From contig CM043958.1 of the NCBI GenBank assembly GCA_014529385.2, positions 74,953,169 through 75,017,168 of the forward strand: a DNA stretch of 64,000 bases, written 5' to 3'. Shown piece by piece: positions 12,510 through 24,206 of this stretch. Source of the DNA: Adiantum capillus-veneris. Its lineage: Eukaryota > Streptophyta > Polypodiopsida > Polypodiales > Pteridaceae. The notes beneath the pieces are model-generated. The model worked only from the letters and a program-made list of their open reading frames with translations. It made no database searches and was not told the origin of the DNA. Every line of letters begins with the position of its first letter. Positions within the stretch are counted from its first letter, which is position 1. A program made the translations under genes and the position numbers.

Positions 12510-12953
12510 TATTTCAACATTTTGATGATTTGCAAATACCATTTGGAACCTCGCCATTGTATCTGATCATTAAATGTTTGCCATACTCTAAGAGTTAGTA
12601 GGGCTTTCTTTCCCAAAAGATAATGCCATTGTTGTGTATGTGTAGTAATATGTTGTACGGCACCCAGTATATCCTGGCGAGTAACCAAAACATTCTCTCC
12701 CAAAAACCTTGTCGACGAGGATAACTTTGTTAGCATTGGACCACCTAAGAAGCGAGATAATGTCTTGAAATCATAGGTTGCAGTATTCCCCTCTTGTGAC
12801 ATTTTGTTGTGGAAGATTAGGATGAGTGCCTCGCATAAACTAGGAAGATATTGTCCTAGAGCTTCATCCCTACCACGGAACTGTCTTCTTTGACGACGAA
12901 GAAAGTCATCCTTTTCAGCAATCCATGACTGTTGACAAAAGAAGTGTTTTTGT

Positions 12954-13030
<77 letters not shown>

Positions 13031-13387
13031 GGGAGGGGGGGGGGCAGGATTTTATACCATGAAACTCTCATCTTGCAAAAGAAGCTCATCCTTCCATAGG
13101 TTGACTGATCTGATTGACTCCTGCGCTGGTCGCTTGAACCAATCCTCCATATCCTGTTTACTACTTGATGGTTTAAGATTATTTCGAATAGTTTCAAAAG
13201 TGGCTTCATTAGGAAGGCTTTCTTTATAATTTTCTGCCTTTTCAAAGAAGAGTTTAAGGCAGTCTAGTGGGTTACTAGAGATCTTCATTGCCTCGTCACT
13301 ACTGTCATCTGAAACAAATCCATTCCTCTCCTCCTGATAATTGGAGATAGTGGCCAGTGCAAAGTCCTCCCGCAAACAAAAAATACT
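12510..13387 (-). pseudogene. Gene B, downstream part, left of the gypsy insertion
   Basis: One minus-strand exon runs from 13387 to about 13056 (motifs SDDSSDEAMKISSNPLDCLK and PSSSKQDMEDWFKRPAQES). An intron containing (TC)n and (AC)n follows, and a second exon runs from 12928 to about 12580 (motifs LGQYLPSLCEALILIFHNKM and TRQDILGAVQHITTHTQQW). Its upstream part lies at 21437-22029 across the gypsy element. Removing the gypsy and one TACTT copy joins the two halves, with one frame change at a poly-T run. I do not recognise the family. The NPLDCL phrase recalls BAH-domain proteins, but this is weak. It converges with gene A. Confidence 0.45.
12958..13027. repeat. (TG)n(AG)n compound microsatellite in a gene B intron
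   Basis: About 17 TG units are followed by about 17 AG units. The tract sits between a donor and an acceptor site of gene B. Confidence 0.85.
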
Positions 13388-13759
13388 TTGTATATCATGA
13401 AGGAAAATGTATGACCTATCTCCAAATTAAAACTCTGGCACTCCTGGTAGCATTAAGGTGGATTTCCTACTAAAATCTCATTGGACCCCTTTGCCTCCTG
13501 GCCAATAGGAATCAGGCAAGCCATTGGGTTTGCTGAATGCTCATTGGTCCCCTTGGGAGACTGTCCAATAGTCTTCAAGAGAGCTTAATTCTTATTCATT
13601 CTTTTATCAAGTGTTTTTAAATTAATTAAACTAGATTTACTCTAGCCTAAGTCTCATTGGTCCACCTCCAAGGCCATCCAATAGGAATTGGGTACACCTT
13701 GTGGCCATCTGGGCTAGGGAGCTGACATGTGTCCCTCATTCCCTTTGTGTAAAGGGAGC

Positions 13760-13804
<45 letters not shown>

Positions 13805-14181
13805 TTTCTCTCTCATTCCCTACTTGCAAGGCTCACCTCCTTCTATGTAGGGATTGCCAAAGACTTTTGGGACACACACAAAGCATCCAATTCCCCTAAT
13901 GTTTGACCTTTGGACACAACCTTTGAATTTTGGAACCTTAGCATTTTGGAAGTCTTAATGGGCTGAACCTTAGGGTCTTTTAAACCCATTGTTGCACATG
14001 GATCTTTTATAGATGGTCCTTCGTTTGGATCCCTACTTTCCCTCCTTTGGATCCCTACTGTGGCCGGTCTACTAGCTTAACCAATATTCTAGCGTTTTCT
14101 CCGCTGGCACTTCCCCATATTAAATGATCAATTTAACATGAGAAAATCATTTAGGAGAATTAGATATTGATTATTATGACA
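13388..14181 (-). repeat. Ty3/gypsy 3' LTR (short form)
   Basis: It is closely similar to 20750-21436 from about 13470 to 14181, including a (TG)n tract at 13760-13801. Its outer 80 bp do not match the outer end of the other LTR. It is therefore internally deleted or its partner carries an insertion. Confidence 0.8.
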
Positions 14182-14200
14182 TTACCTCTCTCTTGAAATC
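14182..14200 (-). promoter_or_regulatory. Ty3/gypsy polypurine tract
   Basis: On the minus strand, AAGAGAGAGG lies immediately upstream of the 3' LTR. It is the expected primer for plus-strand DNA synthesis. Confidence 0.6.
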
Positions 14201-17200
14201 ATAGTCTTCCTCGACTATGGGATAGAGAAGATAAATCATATTCATTAGTCCTTCTCTTAGCGGGTAGAGGATCCCTATGTTACCCTACAACATCATTCCA
14301 CAATGGATGACTAGTCCATTTGGCACTTGAGAGCCTGAGGCTGCCGCAAGCATGTCTGCCCATTAGTCCTATCATCTTCCATAGTAGAGTGACAAGCTCT
14401 ACTTGGTGTTCAGGAGACTTCCTCTCCGCAAACTTGATCTAAGCATGCATACTACTTCATTTTTGTGCACAATAAATAAAACGAGAGTCTTGTAAGACAA
14501 AAACTTTGTTCATTTTTAACATTTGTACATTTGCTTACTCTAGGGAAGCATTGTAAGCATTGACAAGGTTTAGGTTATCCTTTAGTTGTATGCCTTGCAT
14601 CCATCTAGCATCTTCAAAAGGATAATTCTTAAACTTAATAAGATATCTTTGGATAGTCTTACCACCTCTTAGTACCTTGTCTTCATGTCAGAGAATGGAC
14701 TCGGGCTGCAGCACCTCTTCTTGGTCCTCGATCTCTGGTGGGTCTTCAATAGTTGGTTCTTGAGGTGGCTCTCTTTTGTAAGGCTTTAGTAGGCTTACAT
14801 GGAAAGCACTGTGTATGATCCAATGGTTGGGCAACTTGAGTTGATAGGCCATCTCATTGATTGGCCTAAGAATCTAGAAGGGACCATAGTAACTTTTTCC
14901 TAACTTAGCATCGTACTTTTGGTGTCCCATAGGATTCTTGCCCGTCGTGTGACTTAATCGAGCCTTGGGAAATTTGAGTAAGACCCAATCATTTTCTTTA
15001 AAGGCTTGGGCTCTTTTGTGCTTGTTAGCAGCAGCCTTTTGCCTTTGCTGTGAGGTAGAGACTCGGGGGGTTCACCATGTGTAAAACTACCATATCACGT
15101 GCATTCAAGACATGTTTGTAAAACCCCTTATCTGTAAGTTTTGTTAAGAATATAATGTACCATTTTATTTTAAAATCTGTAAGTTTTTTTCAAACTTGAA
15201 AAAATAATGCCCTTCTGTATATATATTTCTGTAAGTTTCCAGAACTTTAAATACCCTTCTGTTGAACTCACGTGATAGGTTACATTTTTATTAGGTGACC
15301 TTCCCGGGGGTAGAGATAGCATCTTTAATCTTTTGGAAAGATTCTTGTAGGTCTCGGCTATACTCATCTGCAACGAAGATCTACCCATGTACCTTAAGTA
15401 GAAAGGGACTTTTTGATCTTCCCTCAATTACCTCAAAAGGTGCTTTTCCCGTGGAAGTATTTACACTATTATTGTAGGCATACTCCACTAAGGGTAAGTA
15501 CTTCTCCCATTGGGATCTTTGATCTACTTCCGTTACATAGGATTTTAGTAGATCAAGAATTGTTAGGTTAGCTATTTCACTTTGGCCATCCGTTTGCGGG
15601 TGATAGGCCAAAGAGAAGTTTAGCCTTGTTCCTAAATTCTCAAAGAGACCCTTCCAGAAGTTACTGGTCATTCTAGGATGTCTATCTGACACTGTGGACA
15701 TTGGCAAGCCATGGTACTTGAAGATTTGTGAAATGAAGAGGGTTGCCATTTGATGGGCTTTGATAGTCTTTTTGACAGGTATAAAATGAGCTTGTTTACT
15801 GAACCTGTCTACTATCGTCCATATTCTCGTATTCCCATGGATAGACTTAGGCAATCCAAAGATTAAATCCATGGATATGCTCTCCCATGGTGAATTAGGG
15901 ATTGGAAAAGGTTGAAGCAATCCAAGTTGCTTCCCTCTATCAAACTTCGTCTTTTTGCATACCACACATTTAGAAACATACTCTTGTATGTTTGCTTTCA
16001 TGGTAGGCCACTAGAAATATGTTTCAATCCCCTTTAGGGTAGACTGAATCCCTCTATGCCCTGCATAAGGAGGAGCATGAGATTCATACATTACTTTCTC
16101 ACGTAGTGAGCTAGTAACACTTAGTCTATTTCCATAGATAAGATAACCATCTTGTAAAGTAAATGGTTCTTCTTTCTTCCCTAGTGCAAGGGCTGAAATC
16201 ACATCTCTAAAATCTGGATCAATAGCATACTCATGTATCATAGAAGATAGATCATTGTGAGTTGCTATGGAAACCGCATTCACTCTTGGACGTCTTGAGA
16301 GTGCATCGGCTACTTGATTATGCTTGCCAGAAATGTGAGCAATATGAAAATGAAATTGCGAAAGGAAATTTGCCCACCTCATTTGTTTGTCGGAGAGCTT
16401 GGTCTGCGTCATGAAGTACTTAAGACTTTGGTGATCCGTTCGCAGAATGAAAGGAGTCGCCAATAAATAGTGCTTCCATGAGTCTAAGGCATGTAGAATT
16501 GCAAGGAGTTACTTTTCATATATGCCTAGAGCTTGCTCAACAGGGTCGAGCCTTCGACTTTCATAGCCTATGATGTGCTCTTCTTGAAGCAAAATAGCTC
16601 CAAGGCAATCGTCACAAGCATCACATTGGACCTCAAATGGCTTTGAGAGATCCGGTAGTATAAGCACAGGTTGAGAGATAAGCTTTTCTTTAAGCTTTTT
16701 GAAAGCATTGTTCTCTTTGGTAGACCATGTGTACTTAACGTTTTTCTTTGTTAGGTCATGTAATGGTCCTGTTATTAGTGAAAACTTTTCTATGAAGCGT
16801 CTATAGTATGAGAACATACCTATAAAGCTTCTTAATTCATGAAGATTCCTTGGTTTAGGCCATCCTTTTATTACCTCCAACTTTGATGGAACCATTTGGA
16901 TGCCATCTTGAGAGATAATATGACCTAAATACTGAATCTCTTGCAAGAAAAATTCACTTTTCTTTAGATTAACATGAAGTTTATTCTCTCTTAGAACTTG
17001 AAATATTACCTGGAGGTGTCGCTTGTGTTCATCTAATGAATTAGAGTAGATGAATATATCATCAAAGAACACTCCAGTAAAGGTTCCGTGAGGCATGAAT
17101 AGCTTCTCCATCAAGCGGTTGAATGTGGCTAGTGCATTGGTCAAGCCAAAAGGCATGACAATGTATTCATAAAGACCAAACGTAGTGCGAAATGTGGTCT

Positions 17201-18202
17201 TTACAATATATTGATCAACTATCCTTATTTGATGATAGCCACTTTTTAGGTCGATCCTACTGAAGTAGGTGGACCCTTGTAGCTTATCAAATAGGTCTTC
17301 TACCCATGGAACAGGAAACCTATTTTTGATAGTGATCCTACTTAGTGCTCTATAGTCAACACACATACGATAAGTGCCGTCTTTCTTTTGCACTAGTAGC
17401 ACAAGAGAGCAAAATGGAGATGAGCTAAGCCTAACCATGCCCTTCTCAACTAACTCATGCACTTGCCACATAATCTCCTCTTGTTGAGCTTGGGAAACTC
17501 TATAAGGAGGTTTGTTATGTGGTGAACTTCCTGGAAGAAGTTCAATTGCATGGTCTTCATTGCCTCGTTTAGGAGGTAGCTCACAAGGGATGTCGTCAAT
17601 AAAGACATCTTGAAACCCCTTGAGAAAATTGGATAACTTTAATTCCTTTGGATTGTGTATATTTTCTTTTGCTAAAACATTAGATTCATTTTGAGAATCT
17701 TTAACAAAAATGTGTACACGGAAATAGAGCTCTTTATTGACTTGTTGAAATCTTGTGTATGTACAATGGGTATAGTGTTACCCATTTCCTTAGCATCTAT
17801 ATACATATCGTTTTCCCTCAACTTAAAGTAGATTCTCCTTTTAGGGAATTTAACATTGGCAGCCATGCAATCAAACCATGGTGGCCCTAGGATTACATCC
17901 TCATGCTTGAGAGGAGAGATAAAGAATTCCACTTTGTCCACATAGCTTTGGACATGGAGCCTCAATTTCCCGATTAAGGGAGTGATTGAAGCTTCTTTCC
18001 CCTTGAAAGCACCGTCTGCGGGTAGGACATCTCCCATCTCGTAGGTTTGTATGCCTAGCTTGGTGGCCAACTCTATAGATATGAAATTATGAGTAGAACC
18101 GGGGTCAAAGAGAATAAAAGCATCATGTTCTCTTACCTTTCCCCAAGCATGGCATAAAGGAGATCCTTTGTGGTGAGTTTCCTCCTCTTGGATTTTGACC
18201 AA
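14201..18202 (-). pseudogene. Ty3/gypsy pol: protease, RT, RNase H, integrase, chromodomain-like
   Basis: Reading from 18202 down, the protease has FDPGSTHNFIS, the RT has YRMCVDYRALS and FFDDIFIYS at the active site, and the RNase H has CDACDDCLGAILL. The integrase has an H..H/CVVC zinc site, D (SMDLIFGLP), D (SDRHPRM) and E (QSEIAN). After a MITE, a chromodomain-like block (RYLIKFKNYPFEDARW) ends near 14580. Lesions are a TAA near 16508, a TAG near 16008, the MITE at 15069-15300, a TAG near 14876 and a frame break at about 17.6 kb. The chromodomain places it among chromoviruses. From 14201 to 14580 only the 3' untranslated part is seen. Confidence 0.88.
15069..15300. mobile_element. 232-bp MITE inserted in gypsy pol
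   Basis: It interrupts the linker between integrase and chromodomain, where pol similarity stops and resumes on either side. The ends are imperfect inverted repeats of about 32 bp: GGTTCACC..TATCACGTG on the left, and GGTCACC..TATCACGTG as the reverse complement of the right. Flanks ACTCGGGG and TTCCCGGG may be a worn duplication. It carries no coding sequence. Confidence 0.72.
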
Positions 18203-19640
18203 GGTAGCTCTAGGAGGATCATGGCGGTTGTTCTTTTGGGGACAAGCGTGGTACGCATGCCCTTGTTTCCTGCACTTGAAACATTGGTTATCCTTGCAAT
18301 AATGCTCAAGCTCTTCAGGAGAGAGTTTATTTTTGCCTTTATAAACTCCCTTCTCTTTAACTTTGTTGGAGTTTCCCTTAGGAGACTTTTGGACATTGTC
18401 CTTCCCCTTAGGCTCATTAGAACCTTGTTTTCAGGGGGCTTAGAATTCCTCTTAGCCCCTGTTTGGAAATTGATTCGAGAGGCCACCATAGTATGATGTA
18501 TTACCAGCAATATGGTCCGTGGTCTTTGGGAGTTGACATACTCTGCCATTTCTTCGGTTACGCCCGCACAAATTTTCTGCTTTTGCTCTCCAAAATCCAA
18601 CTTTCTGAAGATAGTGGCTTTGAGTTGTAGGTCCCAAAACTTGTCTACATATTTGTGGATAGATTCATAGGGAGAGAGCTTTAAGCTTCACCATTCGGTG
18701 AGTACTTTGTCTTTGGCATCGGTGGCTAGAAACTTCGTCATAATGGAAGCTCTTATAGCTTTCCATGTTCATGGATCTTCACCATTGGCCCGTAGGCTAG
18801 ACCACCATTGTCTGGTGGACTTTTGAAAGTGCATAGCCACATGGCATAGCTTAGAGGACTCCGTGAAGCCCTCATCTCCAAACGCCGCATCAAATTGTTG
18901 GATAAAAGCCAAGACTTTGTCCGTAGCACCAAAAGTGCCATCATAGGTAAGGAAAGAGATGCTCTTCCCTCCCTCTTTGAACTTCTTGAGCATGGATGAC
19001 CTCTTCCATGCGACATAGGATTTCCTATGGCCTCTTCTTTTTGATGGTTCAAAGGTTGCACCATCACTTTCTTCAGAAGATGAAGAATTTGAGGAATATG
19101 GAGAAGAGGGTGACCTCTTTCTTGACTTTTGCTTGCCTTGATCTTCGTTGTCTTGACCATCACTTTCATAAGAGGAAGAGGATGAAGAAGATGGAGAAGA
19201 GGGTGTCCTCTTTCTTGCCTTTTTCTTCTATTGATTTTTGTCATCCCTCTTTGAAGTATGGTGTGGAGAAGTATGTGATGGTGTTCTCTGTTTTGGAGGT
19301 GATGGAGAGCGTTTAGCCCGTTGTCTTCGTGGAGCCATCTCCACCGAGGTGGTGGGAGACTCACTTCTTTCTTGTTCCTTCGGTGGAGGCTCTTGAATTC
19401 TCCTTTGAGAAGGAGATGCGTCATCAAGGAGAAAATTTTTGAGCCCCTTCATAGGGATTCTCTTCTTCTTCCCGAATCAGAGAGAGACCTCTTTTGGAAG
19501 CCTCGCAAGGAGGCTTCCTAGGTGTTCTCTCGTCATGGTGGGGAGCTTGAAGAATCCCATGAGCACGAAGCTACCGTTTCACTTCACTTTGGAGGGATGG
19601 ATTGCCCATGGATTGTTGAAGCCTAGAAACAAGATAGTTA
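18133..19640 (-). pseudogene. Ty3/gypsy gag with SR-rich N-terminus and zinc knuckle
   Basis: Reading from about 19640, a Ser/Arg/Pro-rich N-terminus (SPSSPSSSSSSYESDGQ) is followed by a capsid-type retrotransposon gag domain (YDGTFGATDKVLAFIQQFD, HFQKSTRQWWSSL). A CCHC knuckle (CFKCRKQGHAYHAC) lies near 18270-18240. Stops and a frame change between about 18780 and 18450 break it. It is the structural gene of the element and runs into pol. Confidence 0.8.
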
Positions 19641-20126
19641 ACAAGCATCAGGGCATCATTAGTAGCTTTCTCATTAGCTAAATCAAAGTTTTCAACATAA
19701 TTTCACTCTCTTTACTATTTTCAGCCATTCTAACAACTTTTAGGTGTAAACCTTTTAGGTGTACTTTGGCACTTCAATCCCTAGTTGCTACTCCTCTTTA
19801 CCCCTTTAGAAAAAGCACTCAACCTACTGTACCCGTGGCTCAAATACCATTAATTGCAAGGAATAGAAGAGAGGGTCGCTCAATACCAAAAGAGCATCGG
19901 CTCCTGTCAAGCTTCTAATAGCTCAATAGTGGTTAAGCCGTAGGCAAGCCTCGTAGGACTCCACTATTAAGACCATAGCTCTCGACGGTGATGCCCAGTT
20001 AACTGCACAAAGGCAGGTGCACTGCAAGGCTGAAAAATCCCTATTCTACTTACTCACATGCAATTAATAGTACCAACCATTTATAGCTAGCTTGAGGACC
20101 TCCCTTCTTGAGCAAGAAAAGAGAAA
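19641..20126 (-). other. Ty3/gypsy leader between PBS and gag
   Basis: The 5' untranslated region of the element, with no gene. Confidence 0.6.
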
Positions 20127-20144
20127 CCTTGTGCTCTGATACCA
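20127..20144 (-). promoter_or_regulatory. Ty3/gypsy primer-binding site (initiator Met tRNA)
   Basis: The minus strand reads TGGTATCAGAGCACAAGG next to the 5' LTR. It matches the usual plant Met-initiator PBS. Confidence 0.88.
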
Positions 20145-20145
20145 A

Positions 20146-21436
20146 TGTAACATTTAATGGCCTAGTAACTTGTGTGTAGCGCAAAATAGCATGAACATAG
20201 TGAGCATTTCATTAGAATAGATTCCTAATGAGATTAACAAGAGTGCTTGGGTGGAGAGAGCAACAAAAATCATAACACCTAGTTAGATAGCATGAACAAT
20301 ACTTCAAAAGAGAGAGAAATTAAGCAATTGACAATAGTTGAGGACTGGATTTTCATGGATCCAGTCCCCCTCCAAAAGGCTTTGTATTATGGTTTCTCCC
20401 ATCAAGAGAGACATTTTACAATACAATTTCTTGTGTTCGTTCAATACTAGCTAGTGCAATGAAGATGGAAGCTTCATGCACTATGCAAAACACTTATCAA
20501 ACACAACATCAATTCCCTCACGGTCTTGCTCCACACATTGATTGTGTGTGTGTGTGTGTCAATAATGCCTTTGAAAAATCATCCCCATCTCTCTCTTGGT
20601 CTACCCCTCTTGCTTTTTGCTCTTGCTAGCATCCTATTGGACCTCCCTAGGCTTAGCCAATGGTAATTAAGCAGTATAAGTGATAGCCTTCTGACATGTG
20701 TCCCCCTTTCCCCTTTTGTGACAGATTTAGGTAATTATTTAATTCAACTAAACTCTCATTGGACCCCTTTGCCTCCTGGCCAATAGCAATCAGGCAACCC
20801 ATTGGGCTGCTGAATGCTCATTGGTCCCCTTGGGAGACTCTCCAATAGTCTTCTAGAGAGCTTAATTCTTATTCATTCTTTTATTAAGTGTTTTTAAATT
20901 AATTAAACTAGATTTACTCTAGACTAATTCTCATTGGTCCACCTCCAAGGCCATCCAATAGGAATTGGGTACACCTTGTGACCATCTGGGCTAGGGAGCT
21001 GACGTGTGTCCCTCATTCCCTTTGTGTAAAGGGAGCTTGTGTGTGTGTGTGTGTGTGAGTTTCTCTCTCATTCCCTACTTGCAAGGCTCACCCCCTCCTA
21101 TGTAGGGATTGCCAAAGACTTTTGGGACACACACAAAGCATCCAATTCCCCTAATGTTTGACCTTTGGACACAACCTTTGAATTTTGGAACCTTAGCATT
21201 TTGGTAGTGTTAATGGGCTGAACCTTAGAGTCTTTTAAGACCATTGTTGCACATGGCTCTTTTACAGATGGCCCCCCCTTTGGATCCCTATTTTCCCTCC
21301 TTTGGATCCCTACTGTGGCCAGTTTGCTAGCTTAACCAATATTCTAGCTTTTTCTCTGCTATCACTTCCCCATATTAAATGATCAGTTTAACATGAGAAA
21401 ATTATTTAGGAGAATTAGATATTGATTATTATGACA
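20146..21436 (-). repeat. Ty3/gypsy 5' LTR (long form)
   Basis: It has TG...CA borders on the minus strand and lies between the PBS and the TACTT duplication. It shares about 700 bp with the other LTR, including a shorter (TG)n tract at 21038-21057. Confidence 0.85.
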
Positions 21437-22029
21437 TACTTCTTGTAAGACTGTCTTTTAGGATCACAGTCTTTTAAATGGACTACCACCATTTCACCAA
21501 CATTAATCCTGCCCTCTTGAGTGTGAAGCTCAAAATTCTCTCCTTCTAGCTTCAAGTGTTCACTCCATTCAGCTATAAACACATCAAGATTAAATGGAGC
21601 ATTAAAAATGCAGGAGACCAAATCAAACTTATCACCAGCCCCATACGAAACTGCAAAATCTAAAAGCCTTTCATCAATCACTACAGGGTCTTCATAAATA
21701 ACTGTCTCTTTTTTCTTCTAAATTGTTGCAACACATTGGACACTCTGCAAAGTAGGTGCTGAAAAATCCACTTCTCTCTTAAGTGAATAGGGTAAAGTAA
21801 ATTTTGGAGTAGAAGGGGACTCCATTTCTACAAATGGGTCAATATCAGGCTCCTCCAAACGAATGGCAGGCTCTGCAACAGATCTATCAATGGGTTCTGT
21901 GAAGTCTGCATTCCTCTTCATTGATGTTTTTAACAGCTGCGACAGTCTTCTTGGAAGGTTTCCTTGGCCAACAATACGCTCGGGATCTATTTTTTGCCTC
22001 TTTATCCTATGTGATCTTAAACCTGCCAT
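21437..22029 (-). pseudogene. Gene B, upstream part with start codon
   Basis: Starts MAGLRSHRIKRQKIDPER at 22029, basic then acidic. A single in-frame TAG at about 21718 separates two long open stretches of the same frame. The second contains FNLDVFIAEWSEHLKLEGE and INVGEMVVVHLKDCDPKR before the gypsy insertion. I do not recognise it. The basic start could be a nuclear localisation signal, as an inference. It is transcribed away from gene C, sharing an upstream region filled with hairpin repeats. Confidence 0.5.
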
Positions 22030-22228
22030 TTATTTCATACTCACAAATATAATTTCCAACAAATATATATAAAAAGAAGAGCAGCAAATGATCATATAAG
22101 TTTTGAACAAACTATAGCTAGGTATCTCACAATTATTACCAACTAATCATATAGACTATAAACTAAGATGATTACTATGGATGAAATGCAAAACTGGGTT
22201 ATATTTGTGAAGAGTAAAAGCCATAAAA

Positions 22229-22574
22229 GTGGATCACGTTGTGCAGAGTACATAAACAAAAATCCACACAGCTACAGGCGCGTCGTGATCCACTTGATGG
22301 GCTTTCATAAAATAGAATAGCTACCAAAACATCAAAGAAATTTTCTTCAAAAATAAACATTTGTACAATATCAAAAGAGGATCACGGAGCGCGGAGTATG
22401 TAAACTAACGTCAACAACTCTGTTGGCGCACCGTGATCCACTTAACAGGCTTCCATACATTGATATACCTACAATATTATTCTACAAAAAAATCCTTTGT
22501 AAATATTAGAAGAGGATCATGGCGTGTGGTGTATGTAAACGAATCGCCATAACGTTACTGGCGCGTCGTGATCC
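22229..22574. repeat. Three tandem units with GATCACG...CGTGATC inverted ends
   Basis: Units at 22229-22293, 22379-22439 and 22514-22574 each start GGATCAyG and end CGTGATCC, with TATGTAAAC-like and GCGCGTCGTG-like cores. Period is about 135-149 bp. Related units lie at 28503-28566, 28741-28803 and 34214-34277. All fall between divergent genes B and C, so they may bind a regulator or a transposase (inference). Confidence 0.75.
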
Positions 22575-22799
22575 AATGATTGTTTTTGAATGGTGAAATG
22601 ATCTTTTATAGTTAGAAGCACAATCCCTAGACACAACTAAACTAAGGACATAATGAAACTGAAGAGATTGACTTTACCTTTGCCAGGACTAGACATTGTT
22701 GTTGGAGTAGAGGTTCAGGACTGGAAATGTTGTTTTGGGACTTCAAGCTTCTGATTGCTGCACCTTGAAGGAGGTAGAGGCCTTCTTAGGTGACTCTTT

Positions 22800-22818
22800 C
22801 TCACTCCCTCACTCTCTC

Positions 22819-22865
<47 letters not shown>

Positions 22866-23036
22866 AGCCTATATCTCTCTCTCTCTCTCGTTATCCTCTC
22901 TCTCTCTCTCTCTCTCTCTACACCGTTCTATCCTCCCCTATCTCCCCCCCCCTTCCTCAGTTAGCTCTCACTCTCTGCCTTTGGGTGAGCGGCCCCGCGG
23001 GCATAGAAGAGAACCTCTCTCTCTCTCTCTCTCTCA
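22800..23036. repeat. (TC)n arrays upstream of the LINE
   Basis: Interrupted (TC)n runs at 22811-22860, 22878-22920 and 23014-23040, ending in (AC)n. The long frame reading Ser-Leu repeats here is not a gene. Confidence 0.8.
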
Positions 23037-23258
23037 CACACACAGCCGTTTTTTGACCTAGTAGACAGCAGTTCACTCTTTTGACCATAACTTGCTCATC
23101 CGAACTCCGATTTAGGTGATCTATAGCCTCAATCGAAGAGCACGAAGCCCTCTACGCATTGATGTAAAGACAGAATTTTTCTGTGTAATGGAAGGCTTTG
23201 CTGTAACAGCATCTCAGAACTGAAAAAACTGTCAAAACTTTGCGTTTTTGTTGCCGAC

Positions 23259-24200
23259 TTGAAGGCAATGTCAGACAAAACTCGCAAGGGTGGAAAAGCC
23301 ACACTCGCCATGGAGAATGATGCAAAATCTCCAAGGAATTTGGATGCTAATCCAACCACATCGTCTACAACAACGGAAGCAATGATCATGGCTTACTTGA
23401 TCTCGTTACAAGAAACCGTCAACAAGCAAGGTGAAGAGTTGCGCGCACTTGCAATGGAAAATGGTACTTTAAGAGTTCTCGTTGTGGAGAATGATCACCT
23501 CAAGAAGGTTCTTGAAATGCAAACAACGCGCTTGATGCATCTTGAGAATGAAGTTCAAGAATGTAAACGCTCTCTTGTGGACATGAATGTAGTGAAAGAG
23601 CGCTTGAGCAAAGTTGAGAGTGATCATGTATTGAAAGAGGAAACGATAGATACAATACGACATGATGTATGTGAGATGAGAAATGCATCCAAATCATGGG
23701 CTGATATATGTAAGGATAATGTGGTTTCTACATCTCCTATCACGCAAGCCGTTGTCCAAGCAAAGAATGTAGAGAATGTGGACACTCAAGAATTGCAAGA
23801 ACGACAAAAACGCTCAAAGAACATCGTCATTTGTGGAATCAAGGAGGAAAGCATGGAAACACCCCAATCTCTTGCGGTTGCTATTGAAGAGTTTTTTGCT
23901 ACACACTTTGGCATGTCAGGAATCATGGCTTATGGTGCACATCGAGTTGGAAAACAAGGAGTCCCTCGCTCGGGAGAAAGACCTATTGTATGTACCATGG
24001 CTGATGAGGTAAAGAGAAAGATCATCCTTGACAATGGTTGGATCTACCTCAAAGGAACGGGTTGTAATGTATATGAGGATCGCACTCTTATGCAACAAAA
24101 TGTACGTCGCAAAGCATACGAGGAAAGAAGCAAGAAGGTTAAGGTATCATCTCAAGAAGAAAAGGCACTTGAGGAGGATGCAAGTCCACCCAACAAATAG
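23259..24200 (+). CDS. LINE ORF1 protein, coiled coil plus RRM-like domain
   Basis: An intact 313-residue protein. Residues 45-130 form a heptad-rich coiled coil (LEMQTTRLMHLENEVQECKR) that should trimerise. Residues 185-300 fit the L1 ORF1 RNA-binding domain: KNIVICGIKEES, AHRVGKQGVPRSGERPIVC, and the C-terminal CNVYEDRTLMQQNVRRKAYE. No CCHC knuckle is present, unlike many flowering-plant L1 ORF1 proteins. It packages the element RNA as a chaperone. The start is the first ATG of the frame, at 23259 or 23268. Another ATG at 23310 is possible. Confidence 0.85.
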   Translation: MKAMSDKTRKGGKATLAMENDAKSPRNLDANPTTSSTTTEAMIMAYLISLQETVNKQGEELRALAMENGTLRVLVVENDHLKKVLEMQTTRLMHLENEVQECKRSLVDMNVVKERLSKVESDHVLKEETIDTIRHDVCEMRNASKSWADICKDNVVSTSPITQAVVQAKNVENVDTQELQERQKRSKNIVICGIKEESMETPQSLAVAIEEFFATHFGMSGIMAYGAHRVGKQGVPRSGERPIVCTMADEVKRKIILDNGWIYLKGTGCNVYEDRTLMQQNVRRKAYEERSKKVKVSSQEEKALEEDASPPNK

Positions 24201-24206
24201 GGACAC

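Larger units (their letters stand above)
13388..21436 (-). mobile_element. Ty3/gypsy chromovirus-type LTR retrotransposon, inactive
   Basis: Minus-strand order is 5' LTR (20146-21436), PBS, gag, protease, RT, RNase H, integrase, chromodomain-like region, PPT and 3' LTR (13388-14181). The 5-bp duplication TACTT flanks both ends (13383-13387 and 21437-21441). It inserted into gene B of the island. Stops, shifts and a MITE in pol make it non-autonomous. The LTRs differ in length (about 794 and 1291 bp) but share about 700 bp. Confidence 0.88.

Noticed and set aside
22735-23061. 108-residue Ser-Leu-rich frame
   Set aside because: (TC)n array upstream of the LINE; low complexity only.
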